Part shown: piece after piece, positions 7,932 through 15,599 of the stretch
How positions within the stretch are numbered: position 1 is the first letter of the stretch
How the letters are laid out: every line of letters starts with the position of its first letter
Assembly: GCF_026340565.1 (NCBI RefSeq)
Contig: NZ_JAPEPB010000001.1
Span: forward strand, 5,308,501-5,372,500
Source: Kitasatospora sp. NBC_01287
GTDB lineage: Bacteria > Actinomycetota > Actinomycetes > Streptomycetales > Streptomycetaceae
DNA length: 64,000 nucleotides
Direction of reading: 5' to 3'
Translations under genes and position numbers: made by a program
Notes under the pieces: generated by a model
The model's database searches: none
Seen by the model: only the letters and a program-made list of their open reading frames with translations
What the model was told of the DNA's origin: nothing

Positions 7932-9209
7932 TCAGTTCCCGTCCAGCCCCAGGCCCGGGAGCAGCCCCGGGATCAGCGGCGGCAGGTTGAGCCCCTGCAC
8001 CGCGGGCGGGGTGCTGCTGCCCTGGCCGGGCGCCGCCGCCGTACCGCCGGGGGCGGGTGCGTTGCCCGGGGCCGGGGAGAGGGCGGGGCTGCCGGACGGT
8101 GCCGGGGCGGCGGGCGTGGCGCCGCTGCCGGTGAGCGGGCCGGTCAGGCCGTTGACCAGGCCGCTGACCGGGTTGCCGCCGCCGAGCGGGCTGCCCGGCG
8201 TGGCCGCGCTGCCGCCACCGGTGCTCGGCGCGGGTGCGCCGCCGCCGGTCGAGGGCTCCTCGCCGCCGGTCCGGTTGCCGCCGCTGGGCGCGGTGGCCGG
8301 GTGGCCGTCCTCGCCGCTCGGGGCGCCCGCGCCGGGCCGGGGGGTGCCCGGGCGCTCGCCGGCCGTGGGCGAGCCGGTGGCCGCGGGGGTGGCGGGACCG
8401 CTCTCGACGGGATCGAGGTGGGCCTGCGCCATGTCCTCGTTGAGAGCGCCGAAGAGCTGGTCCACCTGGCCCGCCACCGGGGTCAACTGAGCGGGCAGCC
8501 GCGGCTGCAGTGCGCTCCAGTGGCTGTCCTGGGCCTCGGTGAAGTCGGCCAGCTTGCGCATCGGGTCGAGCGAGCCGTTCGCCTGGTAGACCGAGCGCAG
8601 CAGGTCGCGGCCCTTGGCGGCCTCGGCGTGCATGTCCTTGAGCGCCGAGTTGAGCCGCGCCACCGTGCTCGGGCTGAGGCCACCGGGACCGCCGCCGCGG
8701 CCGACCAGCGAACGCGCCTCGGCCAGCCGGGTGGAGGCCTGGTCGAGCAGCAGTTCGCCGCGCTCGGAGTCCGAGCCGGCCAGGTCGAGCCGTAGGCCCT
8801 CCAGGCCGCGCTTCATCCCGTAGAGCGGGTCGCCGGGCAGCGCGCCCGAACTGGCGGTGGCCACCCCGGCGAAGCTGCCGACGGTCACCCCGGCGACCAG
8901 GCCGGTGATCGCGAACCGCCGCCCCCAGCGCCGCCGCTGGCCCACCCGCTCGGCCCGGTGGCGCCGCTGGCGCGGCGCCGCGCCCAGGCCGCCGCCTGCC
9001 GTCACCTGCTCGAACGCGGCCAGCAGCTGGGCGCGTTGGACGGTCTTCACCTCGGCGTCCATGGCGGGCGCGGCGAGCGCGGTCAAGGCCTCTGCCGTGT
9101 CCAGGAGTTGCCCAAGGACCGCTCTGTTCGCCGGTTGTCCCGTCCGGTGGGCCTCCAGCGCCTCGGCGAAGGCCTTCGCCCGCCGGTGCTCCAGCACGTT
9201 TGCCGTCAC
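7932..9209 (-). CDS. rsbN: Membrane anti-sigma factor RsbN for sigma BldN (DUF5667 protein)
   Basis: RsbN is the membrane-bound anti-sigma factor that holds the developmental sigma factor BldN until it is needed. The product, 425 residues from the GTG at 9209, has an N-terminal cytoplasmic helical domain (1-95), one membrane segment at about 99-119 (FAITGLVAGVTVGSFAGVAT), an extracytoplasmic DUF5667 helical region (about 120-270), and a Gly/Pro/Ser/Thr-rich tail to the end. GGGAGG lies about 9 bases upstream of the GTG; an ORF extension to 9374 is not needed. It is directly downstream of bldN on the same strand, the arrangement described for S. venezuelae. A separate BldN-type promoter lies in the 262-base gap, predicting feedback control. 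Identity rests on domain layout plus neighbour, not on an alignment. Confidence 0.85.
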   Translation of the reverse strand: MTANVLEHRRAKAFAEALEAHRTGQPANRAVLGQLLDTAEALTALAAPAMDAEVKTVQRAQLLAAFEQVTAGGGLGAAPRQRRHRAERVGQRRRWGRRFAITGLVAGVTVGSFAGVATASSGALPGDPLYGMKRGLEGLRLDLAGSDSERGELLLDQASTRLAEARSLVGRGGGPGGLSPSTVARLNSALKDMHAEAAKGRDLLRSVYQANGSLDPMRKLADFTEAQDSHWSALQPRLPAQLTPVAGQVDQLFGALNEDMAQAHLDPVESGPATPAATGSPTAGERPGTPRPGAGAPSGEDGHPATAPSGGNRTGGEEPSTGGGAPAPSTGGGSAATPGSPLGGGNPVSGLVNGLTGPLTGSGATPAAPAPSGSPALSPAPGNAPAPGGTAAAPGQGSSTPPAVQGLNLPPLIPGLLPGLGLDGN

Positions 9210-9342
9210 GGGCCACACCTCCCTTCGTCGTTGTCGACTCCCCGGCCTGCCGGACGGTTGCCACGGCGGGCCAAATCCACTCCTTCGGGTGACTGATCGC
9301 GACCTGGCTTGACCGCGACTCCCGAGGGGGTCTGCACGTTGG

Positions 9343-9371
9343 GCAACGAGCGGTGCGGGTGGTCGGTTACG
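9343..9371 (-). promoter_or_regulatory. Sigma BldN-type promoter of rsbN
   Basis: On the minus strand, CGTAAC (9366-9371) and CGTTGC (9343-9348) are separated by 17 bases. As I recall, the published sigma BldN consensus is close to CGTAAC-N16/17-CGTTGA, so this is a near-perfect match. It lies 134 bases upstream of the rsbN start. Confidence 0.7.
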
Positions 9372-9471
9372 CACGAGTGATCATGTGACCGCATTCTCAC
9401 CCGGACGTGTGGGAACGGTCTTCGGGGTGACCGGTCGTCAGCTATGTTCATCGAGGGCGGGCGGGGCCGGA

Positions 9472-10338
9472 TCAGCGGGCGTCCGGCGGCAGCAGCCGGG
9501 CCAGCGTGCGGACGGCGCGGTACTGCAGGGTCTTGATCGCGCCCTCGTTCTTTCCCATGATCCTGGCCGTCTCGGCGACCGAGAGGCCCTGCAGGAAGCG
9601 GAGCGTGACGCACTCCTGCTGCTGCGGGTTGAGTCGGCGCACCGCGTCCAGCAGGGCCGCGTTGGAGAGCGACTCCAGCACCGAGTCCTCCGGGCTGCGC
9701 TCGCACTCGTTGGAGTCGAGCATCTCCCCGGTGGTCACCTCCAGCCGGAACCGGCTGGACTTGAAGTGGTCCGCGACCAGGTTGCGCGCGATGGTCACCA
9801 GCCAGGCGCCGAAGTCGCGCCCCTGCCAGGTGAAGGTGCCGATCCGGCGCAGCGCGCGCAGGAAGGTCTCGCTCGTCAGGTCCTCGGCCGTGGCCCGGCT
9901 GCCGACCCGGTAGTAGATGTAGCGGTAGACCGTGTCGGAGTAGTGGTCGTAGAGGCGGCCGAAGGCCTCGCTCTCGCCGGCCTGGGCCCGCTCGACCAGC
10001 TCCATGATCGGGTTCGGCTCGGCCTCGGTGCCCTGGTGCGGCAGCGTCCCGGTGCGGCCGCGGGTGCCGCCGGCGCCCCGGGTGCGGGTGCCGGTGCCGC
10101 CCGCGGCGGTGGAGCGCAGCGCCAGGCCGGGCCCGAAGGCCGGGGCGGGCACGAACGCACCGCCGACCGGGACCGGTTCGGCCCCGGCGAGCCTGGGCAG
10201 CGGCGCCAGCAACTGGGCGCGCAGCAGGGTGCGCAGCAGGCGCAGGTTGCGCTCGGCCCCGCGGGGCAGCGCACGGTCGTGGGCGGGTGGCGACGGGCGG
10301 GAGGGAGCAGGCGCGTCGTTCCGGACGGGTGGGTACAC
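9472..10338 (-). CDS. bldN: Developmental ECF sigma factor BldN
   Basis: This ECF-family sigma factor is needed for aerial hyphae; its known targets in Streptomyces are bldM and the chaplin and rodlin genes. Of 288 residues, about 1-108 form an unusual N-terminal extension rich in Pro, Ala, Arg and Gly, as in the BldN proprotein that is processed. Sigma region 2 is at about 111-170 (ELVERAQAGESEAFGRLYDH, then the -10 recognition helix TAEDLTSETFLRALRRI). Region 4 is at about 228-282 with the HTH LSVAETARIMGKNEGAIKTL. Such an extension is not seen in typical ECF factors of 170-200 residues. The GTG at 10338 has GGGAG upstream. rsbN lies downstream and a long, probably regulated leader lies upstream. 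Confidence 0.92.
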   Translation of the reverse strand: MYPPVRNDAPAPSRPSPPAHDRALPRGAERNLRLLRTLLRAQLLAPLPRLAGAEPVPVGGAFVPAPAFGPGLALRSTAAGGTGTRTRGAGGTRGRTGTLPHQGTEAEPNPIMELVERAQAGESEAFGRLYDHYSDTVYRYIYYRVGSRATAEDLTSETFLRALRRIGTFTWQGRDFGAWLVTIARNLVADHFKSSRFRLEVTTGEMLDSNECERSPEDSVLESLSNAALLDAVRRLNPQQQECVTLRFLQGLSVAETARIMGKNEGAIKTLQYRAVRTLARLLPPDAR

Positions 10339-10767
10339 GGGACTCCCAGAGGCAGAACTGTGGACGGATCACCTCCGCCTGCGCGGAGAGCACGCTCCCC
10401 GTCACCCCGCCGGGGGGACACCTGGGGTGGGCGTGCATCCAGGAGAGAATAACGCTTTGTGCAATGACAGCTACACCCTGTGGCGGAAGTGGTCGTTTCG
10501 GATCCACTTCGCGTGGTATATGAGCTGAAACCGACCGAACGGAGCGCCGAACCGCGCGCCCGGGGTGACCACTTGGCGGCGGGCTGTGACCGATTGCACG
10601 GTCGGGCGGGCGGTTTCCCCGCCCTCGGGCCTGCCAATCCCGGACTTTCCGGGGCGTTCGAACGATCAAAACCGGTCACTCGGCGCGTCGGGCCGACGGC
10701 AGCGCGAAGTTCGCTGGTGACAGGTGTGGTGATGGCCTCCGCGCGGGGCCGGTGGGCTGACGGAGGG
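10339..10767 (-). promoter_or_regulatory. Long upstream region of bldN
   Basis: These 429 bases between the HAD-IB stop and the bldN start hold no supported gene. AT-rich patches at about 10448-10530 contain minus-strand TATTCT- and TATACC-like hexamers that could be -10 elements. GGTGACCACTT at 10564-10574 (AAGTGGTCACC on the minus strand) resembles joined half-sites of the BldD consensus AGTGA/TCACC, and bldN is a known BldD target in Streptomyces. These are weak pattern matches. Confidence 0.35.
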
Positions 10768-11739
10768 TCAGCGCCGCTTGCGGCGCAGCGCGATCGCCGC
10801 CACCGTGGCGCCGCCCGCCGCACCGAGCAGCACCGCGGCGGGCGCGCCGATCCGGGCCGCCTTGCGGCCGGTGCGGAAGTCCTGCACCCGCCAGCCGTGC
10901 GCCCGGGCGTACCGGCGCAGCCGGCCGTCGGGGTTGACCACGAAGGGGTGTCCGACCAGCGAGAGCATCGGGATGTCGTTGGCCGAGTCGCTGTAGGCGG
11001 CGCACCGGCCCAGGTCCAGCTGCTCGCGCCGGGCCAGCGCCCGGACCGCCTCGGCCTTGGCGGGGCCGTGCAGCATCTCGCCGACCAGCCGCCCGGTGTA
11101 GCGGCCGTCCACCGCCTCGGCCACGGTGCCCAGCGCGCCGGTCATCCCGAGGCGGCGGGCGATGATCCGGGCCACCTCCTGCGGGGCCGCGGTCACCAGC
11201 CAGACCCGCTGCCCGGCGTCCAGGTGCATCTGGACCAGTGCCCGGGTGCCCGGCCAGACCTTGGCGGCGACGATCTCCTCGAAGATCTCCTCGCAGATCG
11301 CCTCCAGGTCGGCGGTCCGCTTGCCGGCCACCAGCGAGAGCGCGGTGTGCTGGGCGTCGGCGATGTGGCTCGGGTCCTCGGTGCCGTGCAGCCGGAACCA
11401 GGCCTGCTGCCAGGCGAACTTGGCCACGTCGAGCCGGTTGAAGAAGTCCCGCCGGTAGAGCCCGACGCCGAGGTAGAAGACCGCGGCGCCCTGCAGGATC
11501 GTGTTGTCGCAGTCGAAGAAGGCGGCGCCCTGCGGGTGGTCCACCGGCGGGCCGGCCGGCTCCTGCTCGGGCTGCTCCGCCCGATCGGCCCGAGGGTCGG
11601 CCCGAGGATCGGCCCGCGGAGCCGACTGCGCGGCCGCCCGCAGCGCCTGCTCGGCTGCGTCGGCGGCGGCCTCGCCCGCCAGGGCGGCCCGCTCGGAGGA
11701 GGAACGCCTTGCCTGGGTGAGCCTTCGCAGCGCGGCCAT
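10768..11739 (-). CDS. HAD-IB family phosphatase (SerB-like) with a C-terminal membrane tail
   Basis: This is a phosphoserine-phosphatase-like HAD hydrolase of subfamily IB. Motif I is AAFFDCDNTI, with the DxD catalytic pair. The Thr motif is WLVTAAP, the Lys is in GPAKAEAVRAL, and the acidic motif is AYSDSANDIPML. An N-terminal Ala-rich segment of about 80 residues contains the repeated triplet RADP. The last 30 residues form a hydrophobic helix ending RRKRR, suggesting a C-terminal membrane anchor. I chose the ATG at 11739 (MAALRRL); an ATG at 11751 is also in frame and neither has a clear ribosome site. A TATGCT hexamer ends about 8 bases upstream of the 11739 ATG, so a leaderless transcript is possible. 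It precedes bldN on the same strand. Confidence 0.85.
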   Translation of the reverse strand: MAALRRLTQARRSSSERAALAGEAAADAAEQALRAAAQSAPRADPRADPRADRAEQPEQEPAGPPVDHPQGAAFFDCDNTILQGAAVFYLGVGLYRRDFFNRLDVAKFAWQQAWFRLHGTEDPSHIADAQHTALSLVAGKRTADLEAICEEIFEEIVAAKVWPGTRALVQMHLDAGQRVWLVTAAPQEVARIIARRLGMTGALGTVAEAVDGRYTGRLVGEMLHGPAKAEAVRALARREQLDLGRCAAYSDSANDIPMLSLVGHPFVVNPDGRLRRYARAHGWRVQDFRTGRKAARIGAPAAVLLGAAGGATVAAIALRRKRR

Positions 11740-11813
11740 GGGACCGAGCATAGTCAGCCGGGGCCGCCCCGGACGCGCCGGGCGGCGGCGCGCGGACGGC
11801 GCACAATGGGTCG

Positions 11814-12086
11814 GTGACTCCACTGCTGCGCCGTGCCAAGAACCCCGCCGATCGCACCGTGACGCTGATCGGCAAGCCCGACTGCCACCTCTGCGCGCAG
11901 GCCAGGGCGGTGATCGTCCGGGTCACCGCCGAGTTGGGGGCCGCGTTCGAGGAGCGCGACATCACCCAGGACGAGGAGCTCTACCGGGAGTACTGGGAGC
12001 AGATCCCCGTCACCCTGGTGGACGGGCGCCAGCATGACTTCTGGCGGGTGGACGAGACCCGGCTGCGCGCCGCGCTCACGCGGTAG
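11814..12086 (+). CDS. Glutaredoxin-like thiol protein
   Basis: This is a 90-residue thioredoxin-fold protein of the glutaredoxin-like (DUF836) group. The redox motif CHLC is at residues 24-27 after the first strand VTLIGKPD, and the cis-Pro loop IPVTLVDG is at about 65-72. The length suits a single small domain. The GTG at 11814 is the chosen start. It is divergent from the HAD-IB gene and 191 bases before rex. In S. coelicolor the same gene, from memory, also precedes rex. A redox role fits that neighbour, but no partner protein can be named. Confidence 0.88.
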   Translation: MTPLLRRAKNPADRTVTLIGKPDCHLCAQARAVIVRVTAELGAAFEERDITQDEELYREYWEQIPVTLVDGRQHDFWRVDETRLRAALTR

Positions 12087-12213
12087 GCATGGGCGCGGCG
12101 CCGTTTCGGTTCGAACTTCTGGTCGGACGGCGCCCCGTGGGCGACGATGGTGCGGCCGGCCCGGCCGGTGGCGTGATGCGCGTCACTGTGACGGGACAAA
12201 ACGGACACCATCT

Positions 12214-12242
12214 TTGTGCACACGTTCACAAACGCATAGCCT
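12214..12242 (+). promoter_or_regulatory. Rex operator (ROP) overlapping the rex promoter
   Basis: TTGTGCACACGTTCACAA at 12214-12231 matches the ROP consensus TTGTGAA-N4-TTCACAA with one change. Its first six bases can serve as a -35 (TTGTGC), with TAGCCT at 12237-12242 as a -10 after 17 bases. Rex bound here would block RNA polymerase, giving NADH-responsive autoregulation of rex and the haem genes. Confidence 0.85.
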
Positions 12243-12277
12243 GGCAGCCAAAGCCCAGCTTCACCCACAGGAGCACC

Positions 12278-13183
12278 GTGGCAATCGGCCGATCCACCCC
12301 CAAATCCTCGCCCCCCAGCCCTGCCGACGGAGGCTCCATGCGCCGCACCCCTGTGGGACGCCAGACCCGTGCCCGCGGTATTCCCGAGGCCACCGTGGCC
12401 CGACTCCCGCTCTACCTGCGCGCGCTGACCGCGCTCTCCGAGCGCTCGGTCCCCACCGTCTCCTCGGAGGAGCTGGCCGCCGCGGCCGGGGTCAACTCCG
12501 CCAAGCTGCGCAAGGACTTCTCCTACCTCGGTTCCTACGGAACCCGGGGCGTGGGCTACGACGTCGAGTACCTCGTGTACCAGATCTCGCGTGAGCTGGG
12601 CCTCACCCAGGACTGGCCGGTCGTGATCGTCGGGATCGGCAACCTGGGCCACGCGCTCGCCAACTACGGGGGCTTCGCCTCCCGCGGCTTCCGGGTGGCG
12701 GCCCTGCTGGACGCCGACCCGAGCGTGGTCGGCAGCAGCGCGGCGGGCCTGCCGGTGCGGCACATGGACGAACTGGAGTCCATCGTGGAGAACCAGCAGG
12801 TCTCCATCGGTGTGATCACCACTCCGCCGGGCGCCGCCCAGCAGGTCTGCGACCGGCTGGTCGAGGCGGGCGTCACCAGCATCCTGAACTTCGCGCCCAC
12901 CGTGCTGACCGTTCCGGACGGCGTGGACGTGCGCAAGGTGGACCTGTCGATAGAGCTGCAGATCCTGGCCTTCCACGAGCAGCGCAAGGCCGGCGAGGAC
13001 CTGGAGGACGAGCGCGAGGAGGAGCCGGCCCCCAGTCGGACCGCCAACCCGGTGCGCGCGGCCGCCGCCAAGCTGCGCCGTGCGGCCGCCGGCACCAAGC
13101 CCGAGGCCAAGCCGGAGAAGAACGACAAGGCCCAGAAGTCGGCGGGCAGCGAGCACGAGCGGCCGGCGGTGATGCCCGCATGA
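12278..13183 (+). CDS. rex: Redox-sensing transcriptional repressor Rex
   Basis: Rex represses respiratory genes and releases DNA when the NADH/NAD ratio rises. The protein has an N-terminal winged helix (about residues 36-95, with SSEELAAAAGVNSAKLRKDF and SYLGSYGTRGVGY), then a Rossmann domain beginning VVIVGIGNLGHALANYGGF. The domain-swapped C-terminal helix region (LSIELQILAFHEQRKAG) follows. After it comes an extra charged Ala/Lys/Glu-rich tail of about 50 residues. Two starts are plausible: GTG 12278 (AGGAG, 4 bases) and ATG 12338 (GGAGG, 4 bases); I give the longer, 301 residues. The stop overlaps hemA (ATGA), as in the rex-hemACD operon of S. coelicolor. Confidence 0.95.
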   Translation: MAIGRSTPKSSPPSPADGGSMRRTPVGRQTRARGIPEATVARLPLYLRALTALSERSVPTVSSEELAAAAGVNSAKLRKDFSYLGSYGTRGVGYDVEYLVYQISRELGLTQDWPVVIVGIGNLGHALANYGGFASRGFRVAALLDADPSVVGSSAAGLPVRHMDELESIVENQQVSIGVITTPPGAAQQVCDRLVEAGVTSILNFAPTVLTVPDGVDVRKVDLSIELQILAFHEQRKAGEDLEDEREEEPAPSRTANPVRAAAAKLRRAAAGTKPEAKPEKNDKAQKSAGSEHERPAVMPA

Positions 13184-14538
13184 GCCTGCTCGTCGTCGGG
13201 CTGAGCCACCGCACCGCCCCCGTCACCGTCCTGGAGCGCGCCGCGCTGACCGGGGAGGGCCCCACCCGCCTGCTGCACGACGCGGCCGCCACGGCCACCG
13301 TCTCCGAGGCGGCGCTGCTCAACACCTGCAACCGGATCGAGCTCTACGCGGACGTGGACAAGTTCCACGCCGGCGTCGCCGAGCTCTCGCTGCTGCTCGC
13401 CCACCACAGCGGCGTGGACCTTGAGGAGCTCACCGCCCACCTCTACGTCCACTACGAGGACCGAGCCGTCCACCACCTCTTCTCGGTGGCCTGCGGCCTG
13501 GACTCGATGGTGGTCGGCGAAGGCCAGATCCTGGGCCAGCTGCGCGACGCGCTGGCCACGGCCCAGGACGAGCACACCGCCGGGCGCGGTCTCAACGAGC
13601 TGTTCCAGCAGGCCCTGCGGGTCGGCAAGCGGGCGCACAGCGAGACCGGGATCGACCGGGCCGGGCAGTCGCTGGTCACCTTCGGGCTGGAGCGGATCGC
13701 CGCCGGTCTGGGGATCGACGCCGGTGAGATCGCCGGCAAGCGGGCGCTGGTGGTCGGCGCGGGCTCGATGAGCTCGCTGGCCGCCGCCACCCTGGCCAGG
13801 GCCGGGGTCGCCGACCTGCTGATCGCCAACCGCACCCCCGAGCGGGCCGAGCGGCTGGCCGCCACCCTGGGCGCCAGGACGGTCGACTTCGCCAAGGTGC
13901 CGCAGGCACTGGCCGACGTCGACCTGGTGATCTCCTGCACCGGCTCGGCCGGTGCGGTGATCCTGGCCGCCGACGTGGCCGCCGCGGTGGCGGCCCGGGC
14001 CGAGGCGGCACCGCTGGCCTTCCTGGACCTCGCGATGCCGCGCGACGTGGACCACGCCGTGCACGAGCTGCCCGGCGCGCTGCTCATCGACCTGGAGTCG
14101 CTCTCCCAGGCCGACGCCGCACTGCCCGGCGCCGGCGACGTGGACGCGGTCAGCGGCATCGTCGCCGACGAGGTGGCCGCCTTCGGCGCCGCCCAGCGCG
14201 CCGCGCGGATCGCCCCCACCGTGGTGGCGCTGCGCGCGATGGCCTCCGAGGTGGTCGGCGCCGAGCTGGCCCGCCTGGAGACCCGCCTGCCCGACCTGGA
14301 CGAGCGCTCGCGCGCCGAGGTGGCGCAGACCGTGCGCCGGGTGGTCGACAAGCTGCTGCACGCACCGACGGTGCGGGTCAAGCAGCTGGCCGCCGAGCCC
14401 GGCGGCGCCTCCTACGCCGAGGCGCTGCGCGAGCTGTTCGACCTCGACCCGGGCGCGGTGCACGCCGTCTCCGGTACGCCCGTTGGTCCGCAGGCGCAGC
14501 CCACCAGCGGTAGTCTCGCGGGCGGAGCGGCCCGATGA
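13180..14538 (+). CDS. hemA: Glutamyl-tRNA reductase
   Basis: This is the first committed enzyme of the C5 route to 5-aminolevulinate: it reduces glutamyl-tRNA(Glu) to glutamate-1-semialdehyde with NADPH. The 452-residue protein has the catalytic Cys50 in LLNTCNRIELY and the helical catalytic segment CGLDSMVVGEGQILGQ. The NADPH domain begins KRALVVGAGSMSSLAA, and a C-terminal dimerisation helix region follows. Its ATG overlaps the rex stop and its stop overlaps the hemC start, so translation is coupled along the operon. Expression should follow the Rex operator upstream. Confidence 0.95.
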   Translation: MSLLVVGLSHRTAPVTVLERAALTGEGPTRLLHDAAATATVSEAALLNTCNRIELYADVDKFHAGVAELSLLLAHHSGVDLEELTAHLYVHYEDRAVHHLFSVACGLDSMVVGEGQILGQLRDALATAQDEHTAGRGLNELFQQALRVGKRAHSETGIDRAGQSLVTFGLERIAAGLGIDAGEIAGKRALVVGAGSMSSLAAATLARAGVADLLIANRTPERAERLAATLGARTVDFAKVPQALADVDLVISCTGSAGAVILAADVAAAVAARAEAAPLAFLDLAMPRDVDHAVHELPGALLIDLESLSQADAALPGAGDVDAVSGIVADEVAAFGAAQRAARIAPTVVALRAMASEVVGAELARLETRLPDLDERSRAEVAQTVRRVVDKLLHAPTVRVKQLAAEPGGASYAEALRELFDLDPGAVHAVSGTPVGPQAQPTSGSLAGGAAR

Positions 14539-15599
14539 GTCAACTGCACCACCCTCTCGACCACCAGCACCACCGGGATGATCACGTTATGAATGGTCAA
14601 CTGAGCACGCATCAGGGCCAGTTGGATGTCGAGACGATACCGCTGCGGCTCGGCACCCGGCGCAGTGCGCTGGCCATGGCCCAGTCCGGGATGGTCGCGC
14701 GCGAGGTCAGCCGCCGCACCGGCCGCGAGGTCGAACTGGTGGAGATCACCACCTACGGCGACACCTCCCGCGAGCACCTCGCGCAGATCGGCGGCACCGG
14801 GGTCTTCGTCTCCGCGCTGCGCGACGCGCTGCTGGAGGGCCGGATCGACTTCGCCGTCCACTCGCTCAAGGACCTGCCGACCGCCGCGCCCGAGGGCCTC
14901 ACCCTGGCCGCCGTGCCGCCGCGCGAGGACGCCCGGGACGCCCTGGTGGCCCGGGAGGGTCTCACCCTGGAGGCCCTGGTCGAGAAGTGCGCCGGGCGCG
15001 CCGCCCGGATCGGCACCGGCTCGCCGCGCCGGATTGCCCAGCTCAACGCCTGGGCCGCCGCGCAGGGCGTGGAGCTGGAGACGGTGCCCATCCGCGGCAA
15101 CGTCGACACCCGGATCGGCTTCGTGACCGGCGGCGAGCTGGACGCCGTGGTGCTCGCCACCGCCGGCCTCAACCGGCTGGGCCGCGCCGCCGACATCAGC
15201 CAGCACCTGGAGCCCGAGCTGATGCTCCCGGCCCCCGGGCAGGGCGCCCTCGCCATCGAGTGCCGCTCCGACGCGCCCGAACTCCTCGCCGCCCTGGGCG
15301 CCCTGGACCATGCCGCCACCCGCGCCGCCGTCGTCGCGGAGCGCGCCCTGCTGGCCGCGCTGGAGGCCGGCTGCTCCGCCCCGGTGGCCGCCCTGGCCCG
15401 GCTGAGCAGCACGAACGAACTGCGGCTGGAGGGCGTCGTCGGCACCGTCGACGGCGCCACCCTGCTGACGATGTCCACCACTGGCCCGCTCGCGTCCGAC
15501 GGGACGGCCGAACGGCAGGCACTGGCCCTGGGCCACGCGCTGGCCGCCAGGCTGCTCGACGGCGGGGCGGCCGGTCTGATGGGGGAGCGAGTCCGATGA
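14535..15599 (+). CDS. hemC: Porphobilinogen deaminase (hydroxymethylbilane synthase)
   Basis: HemC joins four porphobilinogens into hydroxymethylbilane. Family segments are LRLGTRRSALAMAQ, DFAVHSLKDLPT, the anion-binding TGSPRR, PIRGNVDTR and LPAPGQGALAIE. The dipyrromethane-binding Cys is in LEAGCSAPVAAL (residue 280 of the long form). From the ATG at 14535, which overlaps the hemA stop and has GGAG upstream, the protein is 354 residues with a His-rich leader (QLHHPLDHQHHRDDH). An internal ATG at 14589 would remove this leader. The His-rich leader is unusual for the family and might be partly untranslated. Confidence 0.93.
   Translation: MSQLHHPLDHQHHRDDHVMNGQLSTHQGQLDVETIPLRLGTRRSALAMAQSGMVAREVSRRTGREVELVEITTYGDTSREHLAQIGGTGVFVSALRDALLEGRIDFAVHSLKDLPTAAPEGLTLAAVPPREDARDALVAREGLTLEALVEKCAGRAARIGTGSPRRIAQLNAWAAAQGVELETVPIRGNVDTRIGFVTGGELDAVVLATAGLNRLGRAADISQHLEPELMLPAPGQGALAIECRSDAPELLAALGALDHAATRAAVVAERALLAALEAGCSAPVAALARLSSTNELRLEGVVGTVDGATLLTMSTTGPLASDGTAERQALALGHALAARLLDGGAAGLMGERVR

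Noticed and set aside
12089..12277. A longer Rex beginning upstream of the operator
   Set aside because: It would place the start before the Rex operator and promoter; the encoded leader is not Rex-like.
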